In this document: piece after piece, positions 43,912-56,360 of the stretch
How positions within the stretch are numbered: the first letter of the stretch is position 1
Layout: the number at the start of each line of letters is the position of its first letter
NCBI RefSeq assembly: GCF_949628265.1
Contig: NC_088786.1
Location: 39,949,681 to 40,013,680 of the forward strand
DNA from: Cloeon dipterum
Taxonomy: Eukaryota; Arthropoda; Insecta; Ephemeroptera; Baetidae
Length of the DNA stretch: 64,000 nucleotides
Direction of reading: 5' to 3'
Program-made: the position numbers and the translations under genes
Notes under the pieces: model-generated
The model's input: only the letters and a program-made list of their open reading frames with translations
What the model was told of the DNA's origin: nothing
Database searches by the model: none

Positions 43912-46900
43912 ATGATTATTCTCCTGATTTTACTCTGCTCAACGCTGGAACCTATTGTAAAGACTGAGAAATCTCAAATCATCATCACTTGATTTCGTTT
44001 CTTTAGCAAGCGGCAACAACCAAAAAGCCAACCAAAGTGCAAGTGCCGATAAAGTGCTCTTTGGGCGATTGCAGCCTTCATCATTCAAGACTCAAGGTAA
44101 AATAATCAGAATTTAGCTTTTCGATTTATCTTTAATAATTTTTTGAATAGAGTTTCCTTAGCTCTGCGCTGACCGAGGGTTAATTTATGAAATAGCTTTG
44201 ATTGTATCATTTAATTAACTTACATTCTGCCTATTTTAGAATTTGTATCAGTTTTGGCAGACAGTATGATCAAAACGCTTTTTTTAAATTCTTTCCGTCA
44301 GCCAAACTAAATAATTTAAAATTCCAGCGCCTTATTCTGCATTTATATCGGCTAATGTGGACTTGGGGGATGTATTTTACAAGTGCGGACGCATCTTTTA
44401 CAATAGCCACAATCAAGTAAGTGTCTTTTTGCTTCGGAAAATATAAATAAGGAGATTGAAGTTGAAACTATTTAAATATCTGTTCAGTAAAAAATAAAAA
44501 TACTACTAATTTAATTGCGTAATGCCCAAGGCTCCATTTGGAGCAGCCGCTCTAGTTTGTGCCAAGAGGAAAATGCAATTGGTTACGGTGGAAGAAGGAG
44601 CAAAGAACTTGGATTGTCTCGTCCCCAATTTGGACGAAATGACGTCAGAGGAGCAACAAAATCAGAGTGAAAATTTTCACATAAAAATTGAGGTGAAAAT
44701 AAAAGCTTTTCATTAGAATACTTTTTCGTTTGGACGAGCGGCATGGCCGAGGGGAGCAACTGCGGAAACGCGGCGTACTCGTGGTGCGCAGGAAACGGGA
44801 CCAGCATCGACGCGAAAGCGTTCGACCTGCCTCTGGAAGTTTCAAAAAAGGAAAGATGTCTTGCTCTTTCCAGGATGTCCAAGACGCTGGTTCGCATGAG
44901 TTGCACCACTCCTAATCACTTTTTCTGTGAAGTATAAAATTAAAAATATTCAGATGAGTGTGTAAAAGAGTTGTGTTTTAGTACAAGTGCAAAACTGTTT
45001 CATGCTTGAGCAACCAGCTGTGCGAAAGTAGTAAAAATGTATGAAATATCCACTGTTTAGGATAAATTTATAACAAACTCTTCCTTTAGAAATCTCTCTA
45101 TGAAGATGGGACTGGAAAAATAAAAGGTAAAAATGATAAATCATTTAATTAACAATTTCTCAAGGGGTTTTAGGTCGCGCTTTGAGTGGTGTTTGGGCAG
45201 AGTGGCAAAAGACGATTGGCTTCAATAAATATTCATACACGAGCTATATATTTGGCAACAAAAAAGTAACGCGAAGCTTCGATTTTCAGAGATAATTAAT
45301 TGATTGTTTGACCGTTACAAGGTGACTTGGACGGAAAATTTGAAGATTTGTTGCAGCTTGGGAATGAAGCCGATCAAAGTGACGGATGAGCTGCTTTTCG
45401 CGCTTAACAACGTGGGCAACGAGAGCAATCAAATCACCATCTTTAACACTCCTGGTCAGTAAACATTTGCATGGATGCTCAACGAGGCATATATGTATTT
45501 GAATTTATATAATTCAACTTTGAAAATTCACCTAAAACGCTTAATCATCAGATGTATTATATCGATTGCTTAAATTGAATAAATGAATTGCAATGTCCTT
45601 ATTTTAATCTCTGCTCAGCACTTCCCGTGGTCCCAATTAGCGGATAAAATTCACTTTTTTCACGATATTATTGTCTCTTATGTTGATCGCAGTGCGTAAT
45701 TTCAACCCAAGCGTAACTGAGGAGAGATATTTGATAAAAACTGCTTTCTGGACGGCGGCCACGCGGCAAGGGTGCGCCGGTCAGTACCGCTTCTGCTTTT
45801 ACGACGACATGGGTCCGTGGGACTCGCAGGACAAGTTTTGGGACATGGTAAACCCACGCGACGATGGATCGTGTCTCGCCGTCGACAGGGAGTACACGAA
45901 GGCCGGAACGCCGTTCGGGGTGCGGCAGATGCAATGCTCGTCACGCGGCACCAATTTCGCCTGTCAATTAGACGGCAAGAAGGTCGATGATTTCGTTAAT
46001 GGAGACCAGGAAATGGATGTTGAGGTTTCTATCTAGACTTTTAGTAAAAAATGACCTAATTTAACTTTTGTAGAGGGACAAGAAAGCTTGCGACTATCCC
46101 ATCTGCTCAGACCTCAAATACTGTCCACTCCATGTTAGTATATACTCTTCTTTACTTTAGTTTTGTCTCTCTAATTTTGAGCTAATTTTGTAGGAATCTT
46201 ACACTGGACTTTATAAAAACAAAGATCGACTTCTTTTTAGTATGCACATTACACTCTTAAACTCGAATCTTTCTAGTACCGAATATGCGTTTGAATGTAA
46301 ATTTCCTACGTTACAGAACCACACCTCTTGGGGGAGTGGAAAACAGCGTGCGGAGTTCGATATTTACTCCACAATGAAGACGTTAGCTTTTAAACCAAAT
46401 AAAGCCACGAAAAATATGCAATGTGTTCATTTATAGAAGTTTTGGCCTGATGCTCTTGAATTTTGCTGTTCCCTGGGAATGCGTCTCGTATCTGTGCAGT
46501 CCATTGAAAAATTAGTCTGCCTAGAACAAATTGTAGGGGATGAACAGTTTGGTTACTGGACTTCTGGAACGAACATGAACTGCTCAAATCAGCGATATCG
46601 GTAGATATATATAAATTAAAACCATAATTTTCCATACTTGAATTTGCTTTCACGCCAGTTGGTGCTCACCTGAAATTAGAGACTTCATCAAACCAAGTTT
46701 GAATCTCGACAACAGATCTATTAACTTCAGGCCAGATCCAAATAGTTTGTTAACATCTAATTTTAATTGGTTGCAGTTGTTTATCTCAAAATGCTTTAAG
46801 TTCCTATTAATCCTGAAACGTCTTCAAAATTATGCGTTGTATTGCAAAAATCAACGACTTTGGGGCCAATTTTGACCGTTGACAGGTGTGAAATGTCGGT

Positions 46901-48888
46901 TCGGAAACCTATTTGCGAAGTAAGTATAAAATTACACAATATATGTAATATATACTACACTTGATTTCGGAAAAAAGGGTCGCGTGAAGGCGCAGTCACA
47001 CCTGCAAGAGGTTTTCAACGAGTGCAAAGCGACACATCGCGTCACGCAACGTAGATTTTCATATTAATAATTATTAATACTTATTATCTCGTATATTTCA
47101 GGCGAGGTTGAAAAATTCAACACCACCGAAATAGAACAGTTTTCTTTCAAAATGAAGGTTACAGTTTTTTTTATTTGAGTTCACTTGCTTGATTGGTTGA
47201 TTTAAAACTCTTGTTCAGTGTTTTTCGTCTTGTATGGCGGAACTTCTTGGATTGGTAAATTTGAATCAAAATGCTAAACTCTAGTACTAAAAACACTTTG
47301 CAGGTTTATGATAATGGAGCGTTTTGGGAAGATGCGGTTGAGAAAGCGATTAAAAAAGTAAAAAATCCAAATGCGCTTCTAGGTAAATAAATTCAGCCTA
47401 TTTGGTATTTGTGCACAACTCACATTTGCATGTTTACGTTTCAGATTTCCGTTCTCTCTTGAAAAAATACCCTACAAGCTTATTTAAGAAAGCATCCGAT
47501 AATTTGAACGCCCTAAAAATGATGCTAGTAGAGCAACTCAAGGAAGAAGCTTGGAAATCTACGTTGTTCATTAACATGGCGCTTGAAAAGTTTGCGGAAT
47601 GCAATTCGATCGGTTAGCAAATTATTGAAACTATTCAGTCCTATAAAGTGGCATATTTTCAAGATTTTGCATTTCAAGAAAATAGTTTGGTATAAATTAA
47701 TGTTCTGTGTTTATAGTTGCATCGAATAAGGAGGTTGAATGCTCATATGTACACAATTTCCTCAAATGTTTTACGAACGGTTCCACATCATTTGAAAAAT
47801 TCTGGAACAGAGATTTACACAACCTATTTGATTCAAGAGATTATGCTATGTCGATATCAAAATCGTTAACCGATATATATATGATGGAGTTAACATCTCC
47901 AATGGATTTATCCACACATGGTTTGTTCTTTCCTACTTAAACTTGATTAACGCGACTCAAAATATATTAATATTTTAGTTAAAATAGAAAGTATGGATGA
48001 CCCAAGACTCCAAAAATATATCGAATATGTCGATTCCCAATCATTCTCAGAGGAGTTCACTAGGTGAGCTAATTTAAATATTCAAAAATTCGGCAGGTTT
48101 AATTTAACAGTCTATGTACATCTTTGAAAGTTTTAAAAAATTTGAAAAAATTTCAGCTCAAATTGCACCTTTAACCTGTTGAGACCAAAAAATATGACTT
48201 TGAATGGCAGTTGTTCGGCGAAAGGTACGTTTTTGTGTAGGCAGTTGAACGCGACGTCTAACAGGCTTTTCCTAGGGAAATATTTTGAGCCTATTACAGG
48301 ATACGATGACATATTTAAGAGTAAAATGTTGGAAAAAACACAGGTTTCCAAGCATTTGTGCCAAAAATTTCGAGTTGCTAACTGATTGAAGTTGTTCAGG
48401 CATTTTCTGCGATGGCTGCTGCTGCAATTTGTCGTGAAGCGAATGGAAGTCTGATCACGACAGCTGACTTAGATAATGTATCAAACCTCTTAAACATCAC
48501 GACAGCTGCGTTGAATCGGTATTCAGAAGCAATTGCAACGGGAGAGAATGCAATTACAAAGGGTGAACAGAAGCAATAAGAATATATTCATTGTTGCATT
48601 ATTATGGTGAAAATTCCATTTCAATTTTCAGCGACTCATTATATTCTTTTGGATGAAATTTATAAAGACTCTACAGGAGTGGCTCGTTGGTGCAGTAACT
48701 CGGCTAAGGCACCAAATGAAGTATATGATTTTTTTAACGATGGTTCGGCCTTCATTTGCTTGTACGGTGACTTTAGAATGAAATTATTTCCGTATCCTTT
48801 GAGCTTCGATCTCTCCTCATTCCCTACATTTTTCTGCAAGTTTGACAAATCTTTCTTGGCACTATGCAAAACGATTGCATCAAATTGA
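43912..48888 (+). CDS. L2: secreted multi-domain protein, four lectin-like domains plus an expanded odorant-binding-like domain (1033 aa)
   Basis: I place 27 exons: 43912-43956, 44007-44096, 44151-44178, 44328-44416, 44531-44666, 44717-44931, 44982-45038, 45090-45126, 45174-45265, 45322-45454, 45693-46024, 46074-46133, 46194-46239, 46317-46381, 46437-46600, 46659-46744, 46801-46919, 46978-47050, 47102-47157, 47219-47254, 47304-47382, 47445-47612, 47717-47920, 47979-48063, 48157-48343, 48400-48562 and 48632-48888. They sum to 3102 nt with all phases agreeing. Order: short signal peptide (MIILLILLCSTLEPI), linker, lectin-like domains near 46-201, 221-405 and 439-598, an odorant-binding-like domain with Cys 614, 642, 646, 732, 744 and 753, a connecting segment, and a fourth lectin-like domain (about 870-1033, ..RWCSNSAK..FFCKF). 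Motifs include VTWTENLKICCSLGM, FWTAATRQGC and GYWTSGTNMNC. The acceptors of exons 5 and 18 are weak, so those borders are the least certain. Probably extracellular. Confidence 0.8.
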
Positions 48889-50145
48889 AGTTGAATAACT
48901 CGAAATGCATTGAATTTAATTAAAAATTCACCTTGTTTGTTAGTTAATAATACGCATAACTAAAAGCATAAAGATTAATTTTTGGCAGTGTTTTCTGTAT
49001 TGCAAAATAAAGGTATGGCACATTCTTGCTTCAACAAAAACAATTATGTTATCTGTAGTTGAAGGAAGAACTAAAACGTTGTCACGGATTATGGTTTTTT
49101 TCTTGCAACTGAACTTCATTGTACAATTTTTATATTTAAATACATTTTAAACATGCACTACATAAATTTTAATGTCAAATTACATGCACTGTGTTCAATT
49201 CAATGTTCTGTTAATGATTTTGTTAAGCTGCACCACTAAAAGATATTGATTTCTTAACCGAGACTTAAAAATAAAAAGGATTGACTTGAATCGAAGACCT
49301 CTTCAACTATATACCTCCTATCCAATTCTAGATTTTTCAGATCAGATGATATAAGTCCGGATGATCTAAAATAAGATAATTTTTTGTTGAAACGGGAACA
49401 TATCTTGAGTAACAATTTTTGTTTTTTGTATAAGAGAATGGAAAATATAAATTAGCAAAGTAAAATAAAAAATAAAGCTCGAAATTATGCAAAAAGGCAC
49501 ATCCGCTCACAACCAGAGCTTATAGACAAATGAGACATAAATATTGAAGCAACAAAGATAAGCCGATGTCATGACGTTTGAAGGAGCAAAAAATAGCTTC
49601 TGTGTGGAATATTGGTAACCATGATCGTAACCACTATTTTATATTAAATTTTAACCCAATAATTATTAAGTTTCATTAGAATGATTGCTAAACCTGTCTT
49701 GATTTAATTGGCACTCGGAATTCAGAATTCATGCTAGTGCAGTAAGCGCCTGCTTTCCCGATCCGAGGACACGGACAAAAAGAGCAAAAAGAAAGAAGTT
49801 TCACGCAAGGAAAAGTGTGTCTTGCGCTTTGTAAAATGATCTAGGCGCTTGTGCGAGTGGACGGCAGTGAACTCAATTACTTTTTCTATGAAGTATATGT
49901 TTTTTTGCAAAGAAAAATAGTGTAGTGGTTTCCTTAATTCAACTGTTCTTCAGTCTCTTGCATGAAGAAGAGCAATCCACACTTTGTCTGAATTTGCGTT
50001 TATAGATTTTAATGAGAACATTTTAATGTACAGTCAGGTCATTTAAAATCCAAATAATATTAGGGAAAACACGTTATATAACTGAAACTTGAACTTGCAT
50101 GGTAATAAAACTGGATGCAGATGTGAGTGGAAATGGAAACGTTCG
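48889..50145. other. Intergenic region L2-L3
   Basis: GCAAAATAAAGGT near 49008 is a likely L2 polyadenylation signal, conserved after L3. The L2/L3 homology ends about 49120. Apart from the relic at 49735-49900, I see no gene. Confidence 0.45.
49735..49900 (+). pseudogene. Relic of a lectin-like exon (third copy of the L2/L3 family)
   Basis: AGTTTCACGCAAGGAAAAGTGTGTCTTGCG..AATTACTTTTTCTATGAAGTATA tracks the second half of L2 exon 6 (AGTTTCAAAAAAGGAAAGATGTCTTGC..AATCACTTTTTCTGTGAAGTATA) but has a stop and indels. Its first part (GCTAGTGCAGTAAGCGCC) is instead shared with 61080-61150, so the relic is a junction of two repeats. Confidence 0.55.
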
Positions 50146-50628
50146 ACCAACAGCATCATATCCGCTCTGGGCTGCTGCTGCGAGCCAAAACATGGGAAAT
50201 AGCGGTGGGACTTTCCAATCATAAGTAATATCAAACGAAACATTTTGAAGCACAATTTTTATAAAAGCATATATTTTGTATTTATAATTTTGCATCGAGG
50301 TATTTTTCAGAGATAGATTTTTAAGTGCCATCAAATAACTGTCATCACATTTTACACTACGCCCAAAACGACAACATAATTTAATTTCATCCTTTCTAAA
50401 TTACTCTGTATTGTTTAACTCCATCAAGTATAGCAATATTGGGGACACACGTATATCGGAAATTTAAGCAACCACATCGAACCACTGCCAACTGCCAGCA
50501 GAAACAGGGCGCTGACGATCAAAAAGCATCCGGTGGATCGCGTCGACCGGAAATGGTATACAACGCTAGAAAACGCTGAAATGATGCTTCGTCTGTTATA
50601 AAATGAATCGCCAACTGCACGCTCTACA

Positions 50629-53600
50629 ATGATTATTCTCCTGATTTTACTCTGCTCAACGCTGAAACCTATTGTAAAGACTGAGAAATCTCAAATCATC
50701 ATCACTTGATTTCGTTTCTGTAGCAAGCGGCAACTACTACCAAAAAGCCAACAAAAGTGCCACAAAAAGTGCCGATAAAGTGCTCTTTGGGCGATTGCAG
50801 CCTTCATCATTCAAGACTCAAGGTAAAACAATCAGAATTTACGTTTTCAATTTATCTTAAATCATTTTTTGAACAGAATTTCCTTAGCTCTGCGCTGACC
50901 GAGGGTTAATTTATGAAATAGCTTTGATTGTATCATTTAATTAACTTACATTCTGCCTATTTTAGAATTTGTATCAGTTTTGGCAGACAGTATGATCAAA
51001 ACGCTTTTTTTAAATTCTTTCCGTCAGCCAAACTAAATAATTTAAAATTCCAGCGCCTTATTCTGCATTTATATCGGCTAATGTGGACTTGGGGGATGTA
51101 TTTTACAAGTGCGGACGCATCTTTTACAATAGCCACAATCAAGTAAGTGTCTTTTTGCTTCGGAAAATATAAATAAGGAGATTGAAGTTGAAACTATTTA
51201 AATATCTGTTCAGTAAAAAATAAAAATACTACTAATTTAATTGCGTAATGCCCAAGGCTCCATTTGGAGCAGCTGCTCTAGTTTGTGCCAAGAGGAAAAT
51301 GCAGTTGGTTACGGTGGAAGAAGGAAAAAAGAACTTGGATTGTCTCGTCCCCAATTTGGACGAAATGTCGTCAGAGGAGCAACAAAATCAGAGTGAATTT
51401 TCACATAAAAATTGAGGTGAAAATAAAAGCTTTTCGTTAGAATACTTTTTCGTTTGGACGAGCGGCATGGCCGAGGGGAGCAACTGCGGAAACGCGGCGT
51501 ACTCGTGGTGCGCAGGAAACGGGACCAGCATCGACGCGAAAGCGTTCGACCTGCCTCTGGAAGTTTCAAAAAAGGAAAGATGTCTTGCTCTTTCCAGGAT
51601 GTCCAAGACGCTCGTTCGCATGAGTTGCACCACTCCTAATCACTTTTTCTGTGAAGTATAAAAATTAAAAATATTCAGACGAGTGTGTAAAAAGTTGTTT
51701 TAGTACAAGTGCAAGACTGTTTCATGCTTGAGCAATCAGGTGTGCGAAAGTAGTAAAAATGTATGAAATATCCACTGTTTAGGATAAATTTATAACAAAC
51801 TCTTCCTTTAGAAATCTCTCTATGAAGATGGGACTGGAAAAATAAAACGTAAGAATGATAAATCATTTAATTAACAATTTCTCAAGGGGTTTTAGGTCGC
51901 GCTTTGAGTGGTGTTTGGGCGGAGTGGCAAAAGGCGAATGAATTCCACACAAATACATACACTAGCTATATATTTGGCCACAAAAAAGTAACGCAAGGCT
52001 TCGATTTTCAGAGATAATTAAATGATTGTTTGACCGTTACAAAGGTGACTTGGACGGAAAACTTGAAGATTTGTTGCAGCTTGGGAATGAAGCCGATCAA
52101 AGTGACGGATGAGCTGCTCTTCGCGCTTAACAACGTGGGCAACGAGAGCAATCAAATCACTATCTTTAACACTCCTGGTCAGTATTCATTTTGCTAACAA
52201 TTAGAGTCGCATAAGGGCGGTATTAACTATAGGGTTGGCGAAAACCGTCATATTTACAGATTTTAGCGTCTCTTCCAATGACGTCACAGACTGTTAGCAA
52301 AACAACGCTTGCAGTCAGTGACGGCATTGGATGTAGTGGGGCTAAATATCATCCGTCTGTCAATATGGCGGTGTCCGCAATTCCTAGACATATTTCTTAA
52401 AGTGTATAGCAGCTTTTGAATACACCGGTTCTCGTTAGATCACTATTCAAATAAATTTATAAGCACATTTCGTTCACTGACAAATGAAGATTTTTCATGT
52501 TATTTGTCAGTTATGGAGACCGCTGCGCGTAATACAGACCCAAACATAACTGAGGCGAGATATTTGATAAAAACTGCTTTCTGGACGGCGGCCACGCGGC
52601 AAGGGTGCGCCGGTCAGTACCGCTTCTGCTTTTACGACGACATGGGTCCGTGGGACTCGCAGGACAAGTTTTGGGACATGGTAAACCCACGCGACGATGG
52701 ATCGTGTCTCGCCGTCGACAGGGAGTACACGAAGGCCGGAACGCCGTTCGGGGTGCGGCAGATGCAATGCTCGTCACGCGGCACCAATTTCGCCTGTCAA
52801 TTAGACGGCAAGAGGGTCGATGATTTCGTTAATGGAGACCAGGAAATGGATGTTGAGGTTTCTATCTAGACTTTTAGTAAAAAATGCACTAATTTAACTT
52901 TTGTAGAGGGACAAGAAAGCTTGCGACTATCCCATCTGCTCAGACCTAAATTACTGTTCACTCGATGTAAGATTACTCCTCTACTTTGGTTCATCTCCAA
53001 AATTTTGAGATCGTTTTTCAGGAAATTTATACTGGACTATATAAAAACAAAGATCGACTTCTTTTTAGTATGAACATTTTTTAAGGAAATATATCGAAAT
53101 ATTTACCAGTGTAGATTTAAATTGGTTCCGGGCACCTTTTAAACTCAAATCTTTCTAGTATCCGAATGCGTTTTGATGTAAATTTCTTACGTTTTACAGA
53201 ACCACACCTCTTGGGGGAGTGGAAAACAGTGTGCGGAGTTCGATATTTACTCCACAATGAGAAGGTGAGCTTTTAAACGAAGTGCATGCACATTGTAAAT
53301 AAGACTAAGGCAAAAAATATGCTTTAATGTTCTTATAGATGAATTGGTTTGGTGCGCTCAACTTTTGCTGTTCCCTGGGAATGCGTCTCATATCTGTGCA
53401 GTCCATTGAAAAATTAGTCTGCCTAGAACAAATTTTAGGGGATGAAGAGTACGGATACTGGACTTCTGGAACGAACATGAACTGTTCAAATCAGCGATAC
53501 CGGTATATATATATAAATTTAAACCAAATTTTTCCATACTTGAATTTGCAATCACACCAGTTGGTGCTCACCTGAATTTAGAGACTTCATCAAACCGAGT

Positions 53601-55738
53601 TTGAATCTCGACAACAGGACACTTCACTTCGATCCTAATAGTTTGTTTAATTGCATCTAATTTTAATTGTTTGCACTTATTTAATTTCTGCTTTCAGTTC
53701 CGATAACTTCAGGAAAGAACTTTTCACATTTATGCGTTGTATTGCAAAAATCTCCGACTTTGGGGCCAATTTTGGGCGTTGACATTTGTGGAGAGTCAGA
53801 GCTGAAGGCGATTTGCGAAGTAAGAATAAAATTACACACTGAGCAATATGTTCTAAGCATTATTCGGAAAAAGGGTCGCGTGAAGGCGCAGTCACACCTG
53901 CAAGAGGTTTTCAACGAGTGCAAAGCGACACATCGCGTCACGCAACGTAGATTTTCATATTAATAATTATTAATACTTATTATCTCGTATATTTCAGGCG
54001 AGATTGAAAAATTCAACACCACCGAAATAGAACAGTTTTCTTTCAAAATGAAGGTTACAGTTTTTTTCATTTGAATTCACTTGCTTGACACATTTATTAA
54101 TCTTGTACAGTGTTTTTCAACTTGCATCGCGGAACTTCTTGGATTGGTAAATTTTATTCAAATAAATGTTAAACTCTATAGTACTGAGACACGTCGCAGG
54201 TTTATGATAATGGAGCGTTTTGGGAAGATGCGGTTGAGAAAGCGATTAAAAAAGTAAAAAATCCAAACGCGCTTCTAGGTAAATAAACTCAGCCAATTTG
54301 GTATTTGTGCTCAACTCACACTTTCCATGTTTACGTTTCAGATTTCCGTTCTCTCTTGAAAAAATACCCTACAAGCTTATTTAAGAAAGCATCCGATAAT
54401 TTGAACGCCCTAAAAATGATGCTAGTAGAGCAACTCAAGGAAGAAGCTTGGAAATCTACGTTGTTCATTAACATGGCGCTTGAAAAGTTTGCGGAGTGCA
54501 ATTCGATCGGTTAGCAAGTTATTTAAACTACTCAGTCCTACATTTGCATCTATTATCTTGAATTTGAATTCATGCTTGCGATTATCAAAAATGTATTTAC
54601 TGTTTTCACAGTTAAATCACAACAGGAGGTTGAATGCTCATATGTACATAATTTCCTCAAATGTTTTACAAACGGTTCCACATCCTTGGAAAAATTCTGG
54701 AACAGAGATTTACACCACTTATTTGATTCAAGAGAATTTGCTATGACAATATCAAAATTTTATCTTGATACTTTGACGACGTTGGATTCTGATAATGGAA
54801 CGCCATTGATTGTGTCGGGTTCGTTTTTAATTTGATATGAACCTTATTAACATGATTCAAAATAAATTAATATTATAGATTTAATAAAAAATAAGGACGT
54901 GAGGCTCCAGCAATATATCGAATATGTTGATTCCCAATCATTCTCAGAGGAGTTCATTAGGTGAGCTAATTTAAATATTCGAAAATTCGGCAGCTTTAAT
55001 TTAACAGTTTTAAAAAATTTCAGCTCAAATTGCACCTTTAACCTGTTGAGACCAAAAAATATGACTTTGAATGACAGTTGTTTGGCAAAAGGTACGCTTT
55101 TGAGTAGACAGTTGAACCGCCGACGTCTAACAGGCTTTTTCTAGAAAAATATTTTGAGCCTATTGCAGGATACGATGACATCTTAAAGATTAAAAATTTG
55201 AAAATGATGGAGGTGTCCAATCATTTGTATTTGGAATTGTTATTAATTCATTTAAGTTGTTCAGGCATACCCTGTGATGGCTGCTGCTGCAATTTGTCAT
55301 GAAGCGAATGGAAGTTTGATCACGACTGCTGACTTTAGAAATATATCCATCCTCATAAACATCACGTCGAATGTCTACAAACTTTATTTACGGGCAACCC
55401 TCGGCACGGTTTCTCTTGCAGGTGAACAGAAGCAAGCTGAATAATAATGTATCATACATATTTAAAATGAAAATCCATTTAAAGGTTCTATCGATCCCAA
55501 TATTCTTGTGGACGAAATTTATGAAGACTCTAAAGGAGTGTTTCGTTGGTGCAGTACCTCGGCTGAGGTTCCAAAACATTTTGTTGGCTTCCACCACGCC
55601 TTTGTTTACACGTACGATATTTCTAAATTGAAATATGACTCTAGGCCTGTAAGCCCTAGTTTGGGTCAGTCGTCATTCATTACATTTTTTTGCAAGTTTG
55701 AAAAATCTTTTTTGGCACTATGCAAAACGATTGCGTAA
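50629..55738 (+). pseudogene. L3: tandem duplicate of L2, frameshifted before the last lectin-like domain
   Basis: All 27 exons of L2 can be placed with the same borders: 50629-50673, 50724-50822, 50877-50904, 51054-51142, 51257-51392, 51441-51655, 51704-51760, 51812-51848, 51896-51987, 52045-52177, 52511-52857, 52907-52966, 53022-53067, 53200-53264, 53339-53502, 53561-53640, 53698-53819, 53874-53946, 53998-54053, 54111-54146, 54200-54278, 54342-54509, 54612-54818, 54879-54960, 55024-55212, 55265-55421 and 55485-55738. Phases agree until exon 25, which has two extra bases near 55125 (AACCGCCGACG for AACGCGACG). The frame then meets TAG at 55142-55144. The predicted product is 878 aa: the three N-terminal lectin-like domains and the odorant-binding-like domain, but not the fourth lectin-like domain. 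The last two exons remain open. It is either a young pseudogene or a shortened secreted protein. Confidence 0.75.
52190..52470. repeat. Sequence present in L3 intron 10 but not L2
   Basis: The homologous L2 intron lacks this stretch, which includes GTTGGCGAAAACCGTCATAT, CCAATGACGTCACAGACTG and CAATATGGCGGTGTCCGC. Mode of insertion not clear; I see no obvious terminal repeats. Confidence 0.4.
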
Positions 55739-56360
55739 ATTTGACGTTGAAGAACTCTACATTTGCATTGAATTCAGCTCCAAATACACCTTGTTTGTCA
55801 GTTTTAAGCATAAACATTAATTTTTGGCAGTGTTTTCTGTATTGCAAAATAAAGGTGAGAACTGATATGACACATTCTTGCTTCAACAAAAACAATTATG
55901 CTATCTGTAGTTGAAGGAAGAACTAAAACTTTGTCACGGAGTAAGGTTTTTCTCTTGGAATTTAACATAATTATTGTATACTCTTAATTTTTAAATAAAT
56001 TTAAAGCAGTGGTATACGCGTTGTAACAACAAGATACATGCACTAGCTGTTTATTAGTTAATTCAACGTTTTGTTGACGATTTTGTTAATGTGCACGACC
56101 ATGATTTTGATTTCTGAAGCTTTTATTGTGAAATTCAAAATTATTCTAAAATGGACATGTATTTTCAAGCTATTAACTCTTCAACTATTCCTCCTATCTA
56201 AAATTATTGCAGATCCCATCATAAATATTTTGGAAATAAAACAATATTTAAAAATAAAGAGGACTTGCTTTGGAAAAATAAAATTACACTTTGCGCCTGT
56301 CCAATTTACAAATGCTGGTACGGGCTCTAATTATACAAGAAATTCGCTTTCAAAAAGTGC
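55739..56360. other. Intergenic region after L3
   Basis: GCAAAATAAAGGT (about 55850) parallels the L2 3' end. Homology to the L2 3' flank fades by about 55965. The frame 56071-56478 runs into a foldback repeat and is not supported. Confidence 0.4.

Noticed and set aside
44202-44420. 72-codon frame identical in L2 and L3 (50928-51146)
   Set aside because: It overlaps intron and exon 4 in the wrong frame; the identity reflects the recent duplication, while the spliced frame fits the lectin-like module.
45668-45934. Long minus-strand frames opposite L2 exon 11 (and 52507-52777 opposite L3)
   Set aside because: They are shadows of a GC-rich lectin-like exon whose plus-strand frame has domain and splice support.
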